From the NCBI RefSeq assembly GCF_034702125.1, contig NC_085865.1, forward strand, positions 46,087,856 to 46,151,855: DNA of 64,000 bases, written 5' to 3'. This document shows, one piece after another, positions 48,914-61,192 of the stretch. This DNA comes from Engraulis encrasicolus. Taxonomy: Eukaryota; Chordata; Actinopteri; Clupeiformes; Engraulidae. Within the stretch, counting starts at the first letter, position 1. Every line of letters begins with the position of its first letter. The position numbers were made by a program, and so were the translations under genes. The notes under the pieces were generated by a model that worked only from the letters and a program-made list of their open reading frames with translations, made no database searches and was not told the DNA's origin.

Positions 48914-49162
48914 GGCTGCGCTTCTCGGTAGCCAAAACGTTAGTAAAATATGCGCAAGAATATATTTACCAAATTGCCGAAACGACCGGAGTAGGACTGA
49001 AGTGCGCAAAAAGTTGTGATCCCCAGGGACTAGACGTTTCTCGCATTCAAAATGCTGGAAACTGCGTATTTCCGGTAGGCAGGTCAGACACCTGCTCAGG
49101 TGTAGCGCGTGGAGTGTGATGCTTCCTGATTGATTTTGCAGACACCAGTTACATGGTGCCAA

Positions 49163-49440
49163 CTAAAGTTTAAACTCACTACAAAGTATCTTGCTTGGTG
49201 GTGGGTGAAACTAGTTTTTCTGAGTCTCAGTTTTAAAATAAAATGTTTAATTTGTTGTGAGTTGCCCATTCTTAACCACGCCCAAGTAGTCAATCACCTA
49301 AATTGTTCCCCATATTTTGAAAGGGAGGGGTGGGCCTGTCATGTAGGCAACCTAGGCTACACTGGAACTGTTCCAAAAACAAAGAAAGCCAGTTGCAGGT
49401 ATCTGAAAGCAAACTGAACAAAATAAAATTGAGTAGACTA
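49163..49440. other. Region upstream of chmp4c
   Basis: Should hold the chmp4c promoter and 5' UTR start (about 48920-49160), but no TATA box or CpG cluster stands out. No further gene recognised. Confidence 0.4.
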
Positions 49441-49454
49441 TCAGGAAACAACTT

Positions 49455-49680
49455 AGTCAAGTTAAGTCAAGTCAGCTTTTATTGTCACTTTCTACATATG
49501 CACAAGACATAGAAGGAAAATGAAATTACGTTTTCTCTCTATACCATGCCAGGACAAGACATATACAGGTACAAGACTGAGAATTTACAGACTGACATAA
49601 AGTGCAAGACAGGACAGGTAACAGTGAAGAACTGGTAACAATAAGTGGTCAATAATAAATAGGCCTACAGTACAAATGAA
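49455..49680. mobile_element. Interspersed repeat fragment (retroelement tail type)
   Basis: Begins CAGCTTTTATTGTCACTTTC then TACATATGCACAAGACATAG and CAGTACAAGACTGAGA-like tracts. A similar opening (GTATTTTATTTGTCACATAC) occurs at 50068, with a downstream part CTGCCTCGGGGTAAAAACTT. I recognise these as dispersed fish repeat sequences but cannot name the family. Confidence 0.5.
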
Positions 49681-49901
49681 CATTTAACATTCAACATTTA
49701 ACATTGAGCATGTTAACAGAAGATAAGATAAATATAGAATGTAGACATTACAATAATAGAAATAATAACAGCGACAGTAGCAGTTGTAACAGTATAATAA
49801 CAATAGTTATACAAGTTTGGGGTAGCAGCATTGTAGCAGCAAGTTGTATTGTCTTTATGTTCCAGGACTGAGGTAGTGCAGGTAAGGTGCAGTCCCTAGT
49901 A

Positions 49902-50013
<112 letters not shown>

Positions 50014-50057
50014 GTTCTTGTGGGGTAGTGCAGGTCCAGTCCAATAGTGGAATACAA

Positions 50058-50480
50058 GTTCAATTGAAGTATTTTATTTGTCACATACATGGTATTGTAG
50101 TGAAATGATGATGTATGTCATCAGCTCTGTAGGTCATCAGCTCTGCATCTTAAGAATTAAAGAATTAAAGTAAAAAGAAATAAGAGATGAGAAATAAGTA
50201 CCCAAAAAAAAGATTATTTAAAAAAGTCTCTGTTCAGCAGTCGTACTGCCTCGGGGTAAAAACTTTTCCTCATTCTTTCTATACTGGCCTGAATGGTTCT
50301 GAGTCGTCTCCAGGACTTTAGTAGGGTGAACTTGTTGGGGGGGTGAGACATCCTGCATAATTTTCATAGCCCTGGCTCCCACCCTCTTAGTGTAAAGACC
50401 AGTGGTAAAGACCTATGAGTCCTGGAAGGTTGGCTTTGATAGTGCGCGCACCACTCTCTGTAGGTCCTTCTGTTGTTGTC
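50058..50480. mobile_element. Interspersed repeat fragment, second copy of the tail-type repeat
   Basis: Contains GTATTTTATTTGTCACATAC, then CTCTGTTCAGCAGTCGTACT and CTGAGTCGTCTCCAGGAC, words typical of a dispersed fish repeat. No intact reading frame. Confidence 0.5.
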
Positions 50481-50697
50481 TTGTGCTGCTTCCAAACCAG
50501 GCCGTCAAAAAGTCCTAAAGTCAAAGCTGTGCTGTACTACACACTGTGCCATCCAACGTGGTCCATTGTAGTCCAGAGGTCAAGTATCAGCATTTAGCAG
50601 CATAGTTGGAGGTGCAAGTCTCATAGTGGAAGCAGTTCTTGGAAGTGGAGATCAGAGAGTGCAGATAAGGTGCAGTCACGTGAAGCAGTTCCATAGG

Positions 50698-51113
<416 letters not shown>

Positions 51114-51297
51114 TTAGCTTCCTGTCTGCCACTTAGGTAATGCTGAAATATTAAAAGGCCTCGTTTGTAATATTTTCCCACTAATTATTATTACAATTAT
51201 TAATTGTAACAAAGGTAGGCCTACAGAGTTTGGTCAAATCCACATCTAACTGATCAGAGCAAAACAGCATGTCACACTTTGGTGGTACATAGGCCTA

Positions 51298-51420
51298 CTC
51301 AGCGGTTCCCAAACTGAGGGTCGGGACCCCTTCAGGGGTCGCAGACAGAATGGACTTCTTTTTTCTTTCTTTTTTAACGGCGGAATGTTAATATTTAACA
51401 CAATTCCATAATATTGTAAG
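51298..51420. mobile_element. hAT-like MITE fragment
   Basis: Begins CTCAGCGGTTCCCAAACTGA then GGGTCGGGACCCC, a common hAT-type repeat terminus. A related AGTGGTTCTCAACC terminus occurs at 4719. The right end is not clear. Confidence 0.5.
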
Positions 51421-51744
51421 CAACAGTACTGACTTACAAGGTCAATACATGTTTTGACAATTAGAATTTAGGGTAGCCTAACACTTTAGGCCTAGCCTAC
51501 TCGACATGTTCCTGCATAACACATTCATAGCAGCTGTTATAAAGTCTGCATGAGGCATTCATGATTTAGTAGCCTACAGTTCCCTGCTTCACAAAAAAGG
51601 CTACAGCTGAAATAATGTTATTTTTGTTGTTGTTGCATACATTGCTTGTACAGATGTTACATAACAAGATTTTCTTTGTCTTCAAATTTACATCATCCAT
51701 CTTTCCAGCCATCCATCCATCCAGTTTTTTTCAGACTTTGTTTG

Positions 51745-51965
51745 AGGTGGTGTAACAGAGGCTATCTAAGAGTTGGCGTGGAACGTTGGTAAACCTCACT
51801 CCCAAAGCCTCACAGTGTCGATGCCATTGGACTGGGAGACTGGTCTCTTGGTCCAGCGGTATCGTACTGTGTCTCCCATTACCGGACGGTTGTAGTTGAC
51901 GAGGTCGCACGTTAACACCCCGAGGGGGACGAGCAGGTGCAAGATGACCTCCGTCACAGTAGCCC
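51745..51965. mobile_element. Possible tRNA-derived SINE
   Basis: TCTTGGTCCAGCGGTATCGT resembles a tRNA A-box region and GACGAGGTCGCACGTTAAC resembles a decayed B-box region about 55 bp later. The order and spacing fit a tRNA-like head. The match to a B-box is weak, so a different repeat type is possible. Confidence 0.35.
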
Positions 51966-52257
51966 AAATATGCAAAACGATTTGTGATTTTTTTTTTACT
52001 TTTCTTTGAATTTATTTGTAACTGATCCCCCATTATCAACACAAAGTGTTTAATATGGTTGGTCAATGTCAGATCATGCATATTAAGCACCGTTTTATGA
52101 CTTCTGAGAGTTTTTAAGGATAAAAAGAGAGACCCATATTTCAATAGGCGAAGCTATATTAGCCTAGCCATTTCTTAAGGTAGTGCATTCTATCTGAATT
52201 TAGATGTAGGCCTAACAATTGAATTATTTAGCTTAAATTAGGAAATGGATGGAAATA

Positions 52258-52460
52258 AAAAGTAAAAGTGCCCACACCAACTTTGATGTCGTATAACTCC
52301 TGAATGACTTAAGCTATGACTACGAAACTTGGTGACTTTTCCTAAAATTAAGTTGGCTACAATGTGATACCAAAAGATTAGGTTTATCATTTTTGTTGTT
52401 GCCATGGCAACGGTTTTCTGACAGGTAGGCCTACGTCTGACCAAAAATCACTGATCTAAG
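52258..52460. mobile_element. piggyBac-type MITE, family D partial copy 2 (inverted)
   Basis: Carries AAGTGCCCACACCAACTTTG, GTCGTATAACTCCTGAA, GCCATGGCAACGGTTTTCTG and AAAAATCACTGATC, matching the complement of 42240-42440 in family D copy 1. Both ends are lost. Confidence 0.75.
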
Positions 52461-52887
52461 TCTCATCAGTGTACCCTCCTTATTGCATACTACTTATGGT
52501 ATAGTTATTCCATTCCTTTAGCATAACTTTACCTAATATAATATTGGCTTAATTGATAATAATTCATTTATGCTCATTTATGCTCATTTATGCTAATTTG
52601 ATGGCATTATCGCATGTAAAATCAAACAGCTACTTTTGTGTTTACCAATGCACATTTCACCCCATTTTTTTTCTTCTTTTTTTCTCATTGCTTGTTTGTC
52701 TTATGTACATCATGCCCTGCAAATTTGGTAATAATGTATCCTGTTGTTGAACGCTGACCTCTTGCGGCAATGTTATAAGAAACTGAAGCCGCTTTGCCAT
52801 ATCTACGACGTGATTTTGTCACATATTTTTTCATATTTTTTGACATTTTCCATAGCATCAAAAACCTTTGTGAACATTTGAAGTGGT

Positions 52888-54208
52888 TTGATGCACATAT
52901 TAACTGAAATTGATGTGCAATTGGACAAACCTGACTTATCCAGATACATCGCTAAATTACAACTGTCCATTGACGACCAAATTCTGTGTTTGCCAGAACC
53001 ATACAATCTAAATGATGGCTGGCATGCCACTGACGGCCAAACACTACCCCCTGTACATTACCATGATCTGTATAATTACTTAATTAAAACCCCAGGCCCT
53101 TTTACAGGCGAGGCATTACAAGCCTACAGATCTCTGGAGGCGTACAATTATTTTGCAAGTAGCAATGTCCAGAACATTAAACAGCACGATGTGTCTCAAT
53201 CAAGCCCTGTCACTTTTGTTGCTGCTACAGTGACTCCAGGACAGAGGGCAACGGAAGCAAAATAGCAGCCATGGGTGTGCATCAAGAGAAGTGGGCCTAT
53301 TGCTGCAACTCACTGCACTTGTGCAGCAGGCTTGGGGGAGGCCTGCAGTCACATCGCAGCTCTACTCTTCGCCATCGAAGATGCCACCCAAAGCAGAGAC
53401 AGACCAGGGCTGTCTTGACATCCCCTGTGAATGGAAAAGGTGTGACAGTCAAAATGTCATTAGCTGTCCAGCTGAACAACTTGACTTGTCTCATCCAAGG
53501 CATGGCAAGACAAGCACTAGAAAGAAAAAAAGAGGAAGGCAACATCCGGTCTATCAATGCAGGAACACAAGCAGGCTTTAGCTGAGCTATCCAAGATCCT
53601 ACCCACTGCAGCAATTTTAGTCAGGGACAGCAGTGACACTAACACGGCATCAGAGTCTGAGGAGGCTGGGCACTTCCCACAGCAAACATATTCGTCCTGT
53701 GAGTGCCATGGAGATGCAGCATTAGAAATTAAATGTCCTTAAATATAAAGACCTGACCTCAGTTGAAATCCTGCAGGTAAAAGATCCAACCTTTTGCTTA
53801 GATTCGTATGGAAATTTAAAGAAAACACACCAGTATTATGACCAAGTGCAAACCCAGATGTTGGTAACAAACTGTGGCCAGTGCAACTTCGTTATCTGGA
53901 CTGAGCCAGGTCTCATCATCGTGAATGTGCCACGTGATGAAGAGCACATAACTTATGTCTTACAACGCACTAAAGTTTTTGTGGAAACATTTGTCATACC
54001 AGAGCTCATCAGCAAGAAAATGGAAATGAGTGAATGTGATGATAATTCTGCAATTTGTACCTGCAATAGACCAATGTTTGGTAAAGTCATAACCTGTGCC
54101 AATGAAAATTGCCCTGTGAGAATGTACCACTACTGCTGTGTAGGTCTGAAAAGAAAGCCAAAGCAGTGGCTATGTCCTGCCTGCAAATTATGTAAATATT
54201 ATTCCTAA
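52888..54208 (+). pseudogene. Broken SWIM zinc finger / YqaJ-like nuclease / PHD finger gene
   Basis: Read in pieces. First frame from 52888 has SSPVTFVAATVTPGQRATEA, then an in-frame TAG at 53263, and continues QPWVCIKRSGP with CTCAAGLGEACSH, a CxCx7CxH SWIM zinc finger (53320-53360). After a frameshift near 53395 come DIPCEWKRC and SHPRHGK. A further piece, 53557-53742, ends HGDAALEIKCP, where ExK resembles the YqaJ/lambda-exonuclease catalytic motif; a frameshift follows, then DQVQTQMLVTNCGQCNFVIW and a C-terminal CTCNRPMFGKVITCANENC with the later cysteines and histidine of a PHD finger, ending at 54208. Most of the nuclease N-terminal part is missing. At least one nonsense and three frame breaks make it dead. 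Such proteins occur in many copies in fish and some are linked to DNA transposons (from memory). Confidence 0.75.
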
Positions 54209-54588
54209 ACAATGTAAATATGTGCGTGATGTAACTAATTCCATGCAACACTTTTTTCTCTTTCATGTATCGTAAATACCTTGATAGTTATTTTTAAAAT
54301 GTGTCTCCATTAAAATGTTTTAAATGGAATCTATACTGTTGGGTCACTTTGTGCTAACAGGAAAGACATACATCTGTTTGCAAAGACAATGTACATTTAT
54401 TAAACATGTTCATATATTCTTCTGTTATACAACACGGCCATAAGAATACAATAAATAAATGAATGACTGAAATACAATGCAACATTGAACTAGTTACACA
54501 GACAAAAGTAATACTATAATACTATGTTGTGCATAACAGTCTCCTTGCAGACACAAACCCCAAATTAATTACTTAATAAGCTTTTGCT

Positions 54589-54860
54589 TAAAGGGGTATG
54601 CCACTATTTTGGGGCTTAATACAGTTAAAATCGTTGGCCGGGGTTTATAAAGGTGGTAAAGTGTCTTATTTTTCATGTAAAGCGTTGTCTTGCTTTAAGA
54701 CAAGTTAAAAGAGTGAGTATGTAGCTAAGCTAGTGAAAGTCAATGGATCCGTGTAGCATATAGCATGCTACATGGTTCCATTGACTTTCACTAGCTTAGC
54801 GACATGCTCCCTCTTTTAACTTGTCTTAAAGCAAGACAACGGCGCTAAGCTAAGCTAGTG
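54589..54860. mobile_element. Palindromic transposon end
   Basis: Starts AAAGGGGTATGCCACTATTT. A 160-bp near-palindrome follows: GTTGTCTTGCTTTAAGACAA at 54684 and TTGTCTTAAAGCAAGACAAC at 54822-54841, with AAGTCAATGG / CCATTGACTT inside. A third partial copy of CTAAGCTAGTGAAAGTCAAT follows at 54850. Confidence 0.75.
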
Positions 54861-54909
54861 AAAGTCAATGGATCCGTGTAGTATGCCTAATTCGCCTCAC
54901 CCACAGATG

Positions 54910-55011
54910 TCAATGTACATCCTTCTTTTTTCCAGAAGGAAAACGAAAAAATCCCACACCCTGGGCCTCAAATTTTGCCGTACAGCCCCAAACACAACAG
55001 GTTTTCGTCAT
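54910..55011 (-). pseudogene. Truncated THAP zinc-finger domain
   Basis: Minus strand starts MTKTCCVWGCTAKF and continues FFRFPSGKKKDVH, the start of a THAP-type C2CH DNA-binding domain (CCVxGC and FFRFP are hallmark words). The frame stops about 33 residues in, before the second Cys and the His, so it is a fragment. THAP domains begin many transposases and host proteins. Confidence 0.7.
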
Positions 55012-55229
55012 GGTTTTAAAACGTATACATTTGAAATCTGTGAAAATCTGAATGTCGCGACTCTGTTCTGACAGTTTTGGTCTGTGAGCCGTTCGCTTTC
55101 TACCACCTGGAAGTGTTCCGCGCCCATTGTTTACAAACATTCTGAAATCAGGTATAGAGCTTGAAAGTGACGTCACTTCCCCCGATTTCATGGGACCTCA
55201 ACAGCGTTTTTTAGCCGAAAATCGTAGCA

Positions 55230-55440
55230 TGTAATCCAATGGCGGCAGGGGTGGAGCAGGAGAGGGGGGGGCATAGGGGCCAGGAACCCCCGGCCTCACC
55301 ACTTGGGGGGGCCCCCTGCCAGTGGCTTTCGATTGCCAAACATCTTGTAGGGGCCCCATTCTATGATATTTCGTGGGCCCAACGCCTCTGACACATCTCC
55401 CGCCCCCCCGTCTAGTGCTCGGCCCCTGAATGGCGGTATT
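55230..55440. mobile_element. GGGGCC-rich repeat fragment
   Basis: GGGGCCAGGAACCCCCGG, GGGGGGGCCCCCTG, TAGGGGCCCC and GGCCCCTG words; probably one end of an eroded MITE family also present at 14570. Confidence 0.4.
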
Positions 55441-55956
55441 AAAATGATATTTAGATCCCCTTCAAGTTGTGCCACGAGCCACATATGTTGTTTCTGATAT
55501 TTTTGTTTCATTTTTCGTACGAACCCCTAAACTTTTTAGAAAGCTGTGTTTCTTCACATTTTTCATGCAGACGGCCTCAGAGCAAAACATTGATGCTTCT
55601 GCATGAATAATCTTTATCTAGCCTAAACAGCATATTTGTAGCCCAGCGCATGTAATGACTGAGATCGGAAGATATTTACTCTCTACCATGTTGTTAGATG
55701 GTCAGCTAAGGTCCCGTGAAATGCGGAACAAAGGGGCGGGAGTCGGGACTTTCAAGCTCTATAAACAAAATTTAGAACCCATAGAATGAGGGAGAAAAGA
55801 GTATCAAGACAAGCTGAGCTACTTCACAGTGACTAGACCCAGGGATGACTGGAGCACTTTCTTCCACAACTTTTTTTTAGAGTTTTTTTTAAATTATTTT
55901 GGTGCACAGTTAGTTTGGCGCACCTGCGCCTTTCTCAGTCAAAAAACTCATTGGCG

Positions 55957-56175
55957 GGAGAGACATGAAAGAGCATGAAGAGAACCTCAGAAAGGTACTA
56001 GACAGAGCGAGAGAAGTCATACTGAGATCACCATCGCATACTCCTCTCGTACCCTCACACAGACGGAGATGTGCTACGCACAGATCGAGAAGGAATTGCT
56101 CGCAGTCGTCTTTGCATGCGAGATTGTGTACAAGAAAGGGGCACTGATGTCTCCACTCTGTCTCGTGCTCCCACA
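55957..56175 (+). mobile_element. Ty3/gypsy-type LTR retrotransposon pol fragment
   Basis: KEHEENLRKVLDRAREV at 55968-56020 is reverse-transcriptase type. A second piece in another frame, YSSRTLTQTEMCYAQIEK followed by ELLAVVFACE at about 56039-56122, is from the RNase H region. The part normally between them is absent, and stops follow. No LTRs seen. Dead fragment. Confidence 0.75.
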
Positions 56176-56269
56176 ACCTTAACAGACCAGTACAGCAGTG
56201 AGAGAGCAGACTACGAGGTCATGTCGATCTAGCACATCTCCTCCACAAGACTGGTAGAGTGGAGAGAGT

Positions 56270-57030
<761 letters not shown>

Positions 57031-57638
57031 CCTACTCTACTCTATTTAAAGTTGTATTGCCTGTTATAACGCACTAAAGAAAGGGGAGACCATAGTGCAA
57101 TGTTTCTATGATTCAAGTCACGTGAGTAACTTTGTATCTAGAGTGCGCGCGCACGTATAAAGTTACAGAGAGAGTAGTAGAGAGAGATACCAAAGTTCTT
57201 CCTTAAAAATTCTCTGGAGATACTTAAAGAATCTCTGCTTACATACTGCTGTCAGTGTCACCAGTGATGCTAGGCCTACTGCTGCCTGCAGTGATGCTCC
57301 TGATATATCTAAGTTAAGTCGTAATGTTTCATACGGAACTCTGAACCCGGTAGGCCTATTCAAGTCGTATCTTCCACACGATACACAACATTATCAATGT
57401 TCTGAAACAATAAACAGACAGTCTTGGGACACTGACTGAAGCCAATGAAGGGGCACAGATTCTGTAGAATGACCCAGGTATGTTTCTCCACATTTCTCTT
57501 TTCCTATTCTTATAAATCTCCTTTCCATTCTGTCAGCCATCATTTCCATCACTGTAATCCTGAACATTATTCCATGTATTACCCCTTTCTTATTGTATTT
57601 CTCTATTATGATGGCTGTTTCATGTATTTTGATTTGTT
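57031..57638. other. Unassigned region
   Basis: No gene or repeat recognised. Minus frame 57762-57394 (122 codons) overlaps the next element and lacks a known domain. Confidence 0.5.
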
Positions 57639-58069
57639 GGCGCTGTCGTGCCGAAAAGCGAGTCCCTGCCAGAACACGAGTGCCTTCATTGAAACCAATG
57701 GAAACCAGTGACCAATTTTTCAGATTTTTTTTAAACCATTTTTGCAGACAAATCCGACACAATTTAAGATGGAAAGCCTACCAATTAAGCATCTACATTC
57801 CTTCTGGAAGTATTACAAAGAGCTGGTTACAATTTCAGTAGCCTATTATTTCCATAAAAGAATCGAAGAATAACAAATGTTAAGGTTTCATTCAAATAGT
57901 TCGTATTAAGTGGAGGACGAGTAATGTTTCATAAGCATATTTTTTAGTTCATAAATCATGTAATTCATTCCGCAAAAAAATGTGTATAATTTTCTCTCCA
58001 AAAATGTGATTGGTTTCAATGAGGGCACTCGTGTTCTGGCAGGGAGTCGCTTGACGGCACGACAGCGCC
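57639..58069. mobile_element. MITE with about 60-bp terminal inverted repeats
   Basis: Left GGCGCTGTCGTGCCGAAAAG and right GGCACGACAGCGCC, continuing inward as GAGTCCCTGCCAGAACACGA against TCGTGTTCTGGCAGGGAGTC and on to TTTCAATGA. No coding region and no clear target duplication. Confidence 0.88.
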
Positions 58070-58083
58070 ACCCAGTCTAACAT

Positions 58084-58296
58084 GGGACTCACTAGTTAAG
58101 ACGCCCTTTCGTGACTTACCGCTTACGTCATACGACCCTAAACCTAATCCTAACCCTAACCTTAACCCTAAACCTAACCCTAAACCTAACCCTAACCTTA
58201 ACCCTAACCCTAACCTTAACCCTAACCTTAAATCGCTTGTTTGAAATGTTTGATTACCATGTGAAGTCACGAGAGGGCGTCAAACTAGTGAGTCCC
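58084..58296. mobile_element. Mutator-like MITE with telomere-like core and 10-bp target duplication
   Basis: Termini GGGACTCACTAGTTAAGACG and GTCAAACTAGTGAGTCCC, with GCCCTTTCGTGACTTA against GAAGTCACGAGAGGGC further in. AGTCTAACAT lies directly before (58074-58083) and after (58297-58306). A 10-bp duplication is typical of Mutator-like elements. The core 58136-58229 is a degenerate CCCTAA array. Confidence 0.88.
58136..58229. repeat. Degenerate telomere-like (CCCTAA)n array
   Basis: CCTAACCCTAACCTTAACCC-type hexamers, mixing CCCTAA, CCTTAA and AAACCTAA variants, inside the element at 58084. Confidence 0.93.
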
Positions 58297-58713
58297 AGTC
58301 TAACATAGCTGGTGGCATGTGACAATCCTTTAGCTTAGCGTGGCTAACGCTAGTCGCGATTATTTAGCATTAATTATGATCTTCTCAGGAGTGGGAGAGT
58401 AGACCCAAGCCCCATGGTGACTTGTACTGTGTCGTTGATGTTGTAGGTGTGCGTTTATTTTCCCTTATTTGTGTATATGTGCCTTAGAAATGGAAGTGTG
58501 ACCCTGAGACAACCTAGCTAATTTACTCGTTATGCTAGCGGAGCCTTGCTAAGCGAGCTAGCCAGGGTACACTGGGTGTAATGATGAGACTGAGAGGTCA
58601 AGCTATTTTAGCCCCGTCTAGAATCTATAACCTAGCGATTTAATATATTTATATAGGTCTGTAGACCTGTTTACTGTCAATGTTTAATGTTTTACTGTAA
58701 ATAGTATTGACTT

Positions 58714-58731
58714 GGGGGGGGGGGGGGGGGC
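58714..58731. repeat. Poly-G run
   Basis: About 18 consecutive G bases. Confidence 0.9.
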
Positions 58732-58965
58732 GTCTCTGTATCCTGTCGGAAGAGGAGTGGGAGAGCCAAGCCTCATGGTGACTTGTAGGGGAGAACGGGG
58801 TTGGTTGTCACACTCATCATTTCTCAGTGCCCTGAAGGTCGCCCGCTGATCAAAACCGTTGACACAGAAATGTTTGTAATTAGTGTCACAGGAGGGTGCG
58901 ATTTGTTCAAGAACCAGAAGGATTGTAACCATTATCAATGGAGTTACCGGTACATGCAGACCGCA

Positions 58966-59167
58966 GACATGCTTGACATTAACTTTTTAACTCACACACC
59001 ACATTGGCTAGTGGTTTTTCGGAGTCACTAGCCTTTCAGCTATTCTACTAGCCAACAATCTGATAGGCTTATTGTTTTTTTTTTATTTGCCATGATACTG
59101 TAGGCCTACATCTAACCTCCGAAGATGAGGTGCTAAAGCAAGATGAGTGCATACCTTTCTACATGGA

Positions 59168-59198
<31 letters not shown>

Positions 59199-59396
59199 AA
59201 CAGCAAAGCTGATCTTTTTCTAGAACAAAAAACTGATACACAAGGGGCAAACAACAGAATATAGGCGACTCTGATATGTCATACCAATGACTAAGCGCCC
59301 TGCCAAATTGGCTAGAGACACTGAAATTATTAGTAGGCACAGCCAAGTTTTACCAGCATTTGGCCGGTTGGCAGGTGCCAGTGTCAAGCCCTGATG
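58966..59396. mobile_element. Possible hAT-type MITE, family C copy 2
   Basis: Left GCTTGACATTAACTTTTTAA with TTGGCTAGTGG; right GGCCGGTTGGCAGGTGCC and AGTGTCAAGCCCTGATGC. Same word set as the element at 18394. Contains an AT repeat at 59168-59198. Confidence 0.5.
59168..59198. repeat. (AT)n microsatellite
   Basis: About 15 AT units. Confidence 0.9.
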
Positions 59397-59803
59397 CAGA
59401 CACTATTTAAGTCATGTAGGGGGGACCGGGCAACCCCCCCTACAAATTAGTGATGGGATTTTCGGCTCTTCTTTGAGATGCGGTTCTAGTCTATTCTTCT
59501 TACTATGGAGAGCCGGCTCTTTCGGCTCCCAAACGGCTCCCCACATATATGTTTACATTATTAATAAATTAATAGTTTTAATTTTATTTTACAACATTTT
59601 GTTTCATTATTGACATTGTGAGGCGATTTGGGCAGTGCTTGCTGTGTAAAAGTCTTTATGAATAACACTTATTATCAGTCGTTAAATATGGACCCAACAT
59701 ACCCAAATACAAAGTATATTAAAAAGGTAGTAATACACACACTATGTATTTCTGATCGCCGTGAGTGTGTCTGTAACACCTGCGCTGCAACTACTGGCAC
59801 TTA

Positions 59804-60069
59804 CGGTAGGGACACATAGGAGGCGAAGCAAGCGAAGCGAAGAGAGGCGAAATCCAACCGTCATCAGGTCGTCGCGGCGAATCAAATGGAATGGAACAGT
59901 TATGTTGTTGATTTGATTGGGTCGCGGCAGGCGAATTCGCTCCTCATTTGCATGACATTAAACTTTCTTTAATAACTTCGCTTCGCTTCGCTCCTGTTCG
60001 CTTGCTTTCGCCTCTCTCATAGGAATGAATGGCAGAGTTCACAAATTCGCGTGTATGTGTCCCTACCGT
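59804..60069. mobile_element. Nested MITE with CGGTAGGGACACA termini
   Basis: Left CGGTAGGGACACATAG, right TGTGTCCCTACCG, flanked by TTA on both sides, which suggests a Harbinger-type 3-bp duplication (inference). Subterminal repeats AGCGAAGCGAAG and CTTCGCTTCGCT are inverted. Confidence 0.75.
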
Positions 60070-60106
60070 TAGAGGATACACACAATGAGATGGAGAGGGA
60101 GAGAAG

Positions 60107-60615
60107 TGGTGTGTTCCAATACTCGTACTTTCCGCCCTTTCCGCACTGTGTTTACGCAGGGTGTTCCATTTCTAATCGCGGCGGGAAAGTGTAAGAAATT
60201 AACTGGATAACGCTCCCAAAACGGCCATTTTTCGAAGTGTGGAGTAACTGTAGGCTACACTTTTTGCACTCAACGGCCGCCATGTTTGTTACGTAGTTGA
60301 GTGTCAGATCTGTCAAACGGCTGAATCTCCGTGATGACAGCATAGTTTTGATTCCAAAGACAATCGCCATGTGTATTAGAGACAGGGGTAACTTTAAAAA
60401 GTGTCAGCATAACGAACAGTGCCTTCCGTGATGAATTGCATATTGGCGGTTGGTAAACTCTGATGACACGCGACCAACCGTGATTTCCGTTAAGTGTATC
60501 AGACAAAACGGGAATCGGAATGTACTCACCTCGCCAATCGCGGAGGGTGGAAAGGGTGCTTCACTGCACTTAAAACAAGGTACACAGTACAGAGGGCGAG
60601 TAATGGAACACACCA
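60107..60615. mobile_element. Second nested element with TGGTGTGTTCC termini
   Basis: Left TGGTGTGTTCCAATACTCGT with ACTTTCCGCCC; right GGGCGAGTAATGGAACACACCA. The flanks share AAG. No coding region. Confidence 0.75.
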
Positions 60616-61192
60616 AAGGACAAAGCAAACAAAAAAACAAAAACGGCTCCCAATGCGTAGCTAGTTCCCGTCGTTCACTTCAAAGAGCCGGTTCTTAGAG
60701 CCGTTTCGTTCGTGGCCGACACATCACTACTACAAATCACACCCAGCAGCACAGGACATATACATTGATATTGGAGATACATAATATCCTTGAGGTGAGA
60801 CAACATTATGTGTTTTTCACATGAAAATGAAAATGTTCAGAAGTCTAATGTTTTCCTTCTCACTCATCGCACTACTGTATGGACTGACATCAAAATTTGT
60901 AGACTATGGCCATTTCATTTGACAGTAGAGTAAGCTACCATTTTGTTTCATTTTTTTTAGCTAAGGCAATCCATGTGAGCTAGACTCTGAAAGAGTTAAA
61001 CATGCCAGTTGGGGTTTGGTTGTCACACACTGCTCCCGGGGTTGGTTGTCACACAATACTTATCATTGTATGTGATGTTAGCATAGCATGAGATGTTTTA
61101 CATTCAGTTTGTGTGTAAAATACACTAGCCTACATTTGTATTTTTAAAAGTTTTGGAGTGTAAGAAGTAGCAAATGGACAATTTGTGCAACA

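Larger units (their letters stand above)
59448..60729. mobile_element. hAT-type element with perfect 8-bp target duplication, interrupted by two other elements
   Basis: Left TAGTGATGGGATTTTCGGCT, right GAGCCG...GGCCGACACATCACTA. CTACAAAT lies directly before (59440-59447) and after (60730-60737). AGAGCCGGCTCTTTCGGCTC near the left and AAGAGCCGGTTCTTAGAGCC near the right are subterminal repeats. No hAT transposase remains. Confidence 0.88.

Noticed and set aside
48913..49162. N-terminal extension of chmp4c to an upstream ATG at 49162
   Set aside because: The added 83 residues lack similarity to CHMP4 proteins, which start with the MSK-type N-terminus found at 48913.
51745..51965. Functional tRNA gene
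   Set aside because: The cloverleaf cannot be completed and the B-box is degraded; at best a tRNA-derived SINE.
58136..58229. True telomere or chromosome fusion point
   Set aside because: The array is short, degenerate and enclosed by transposon termini with a target duplication.
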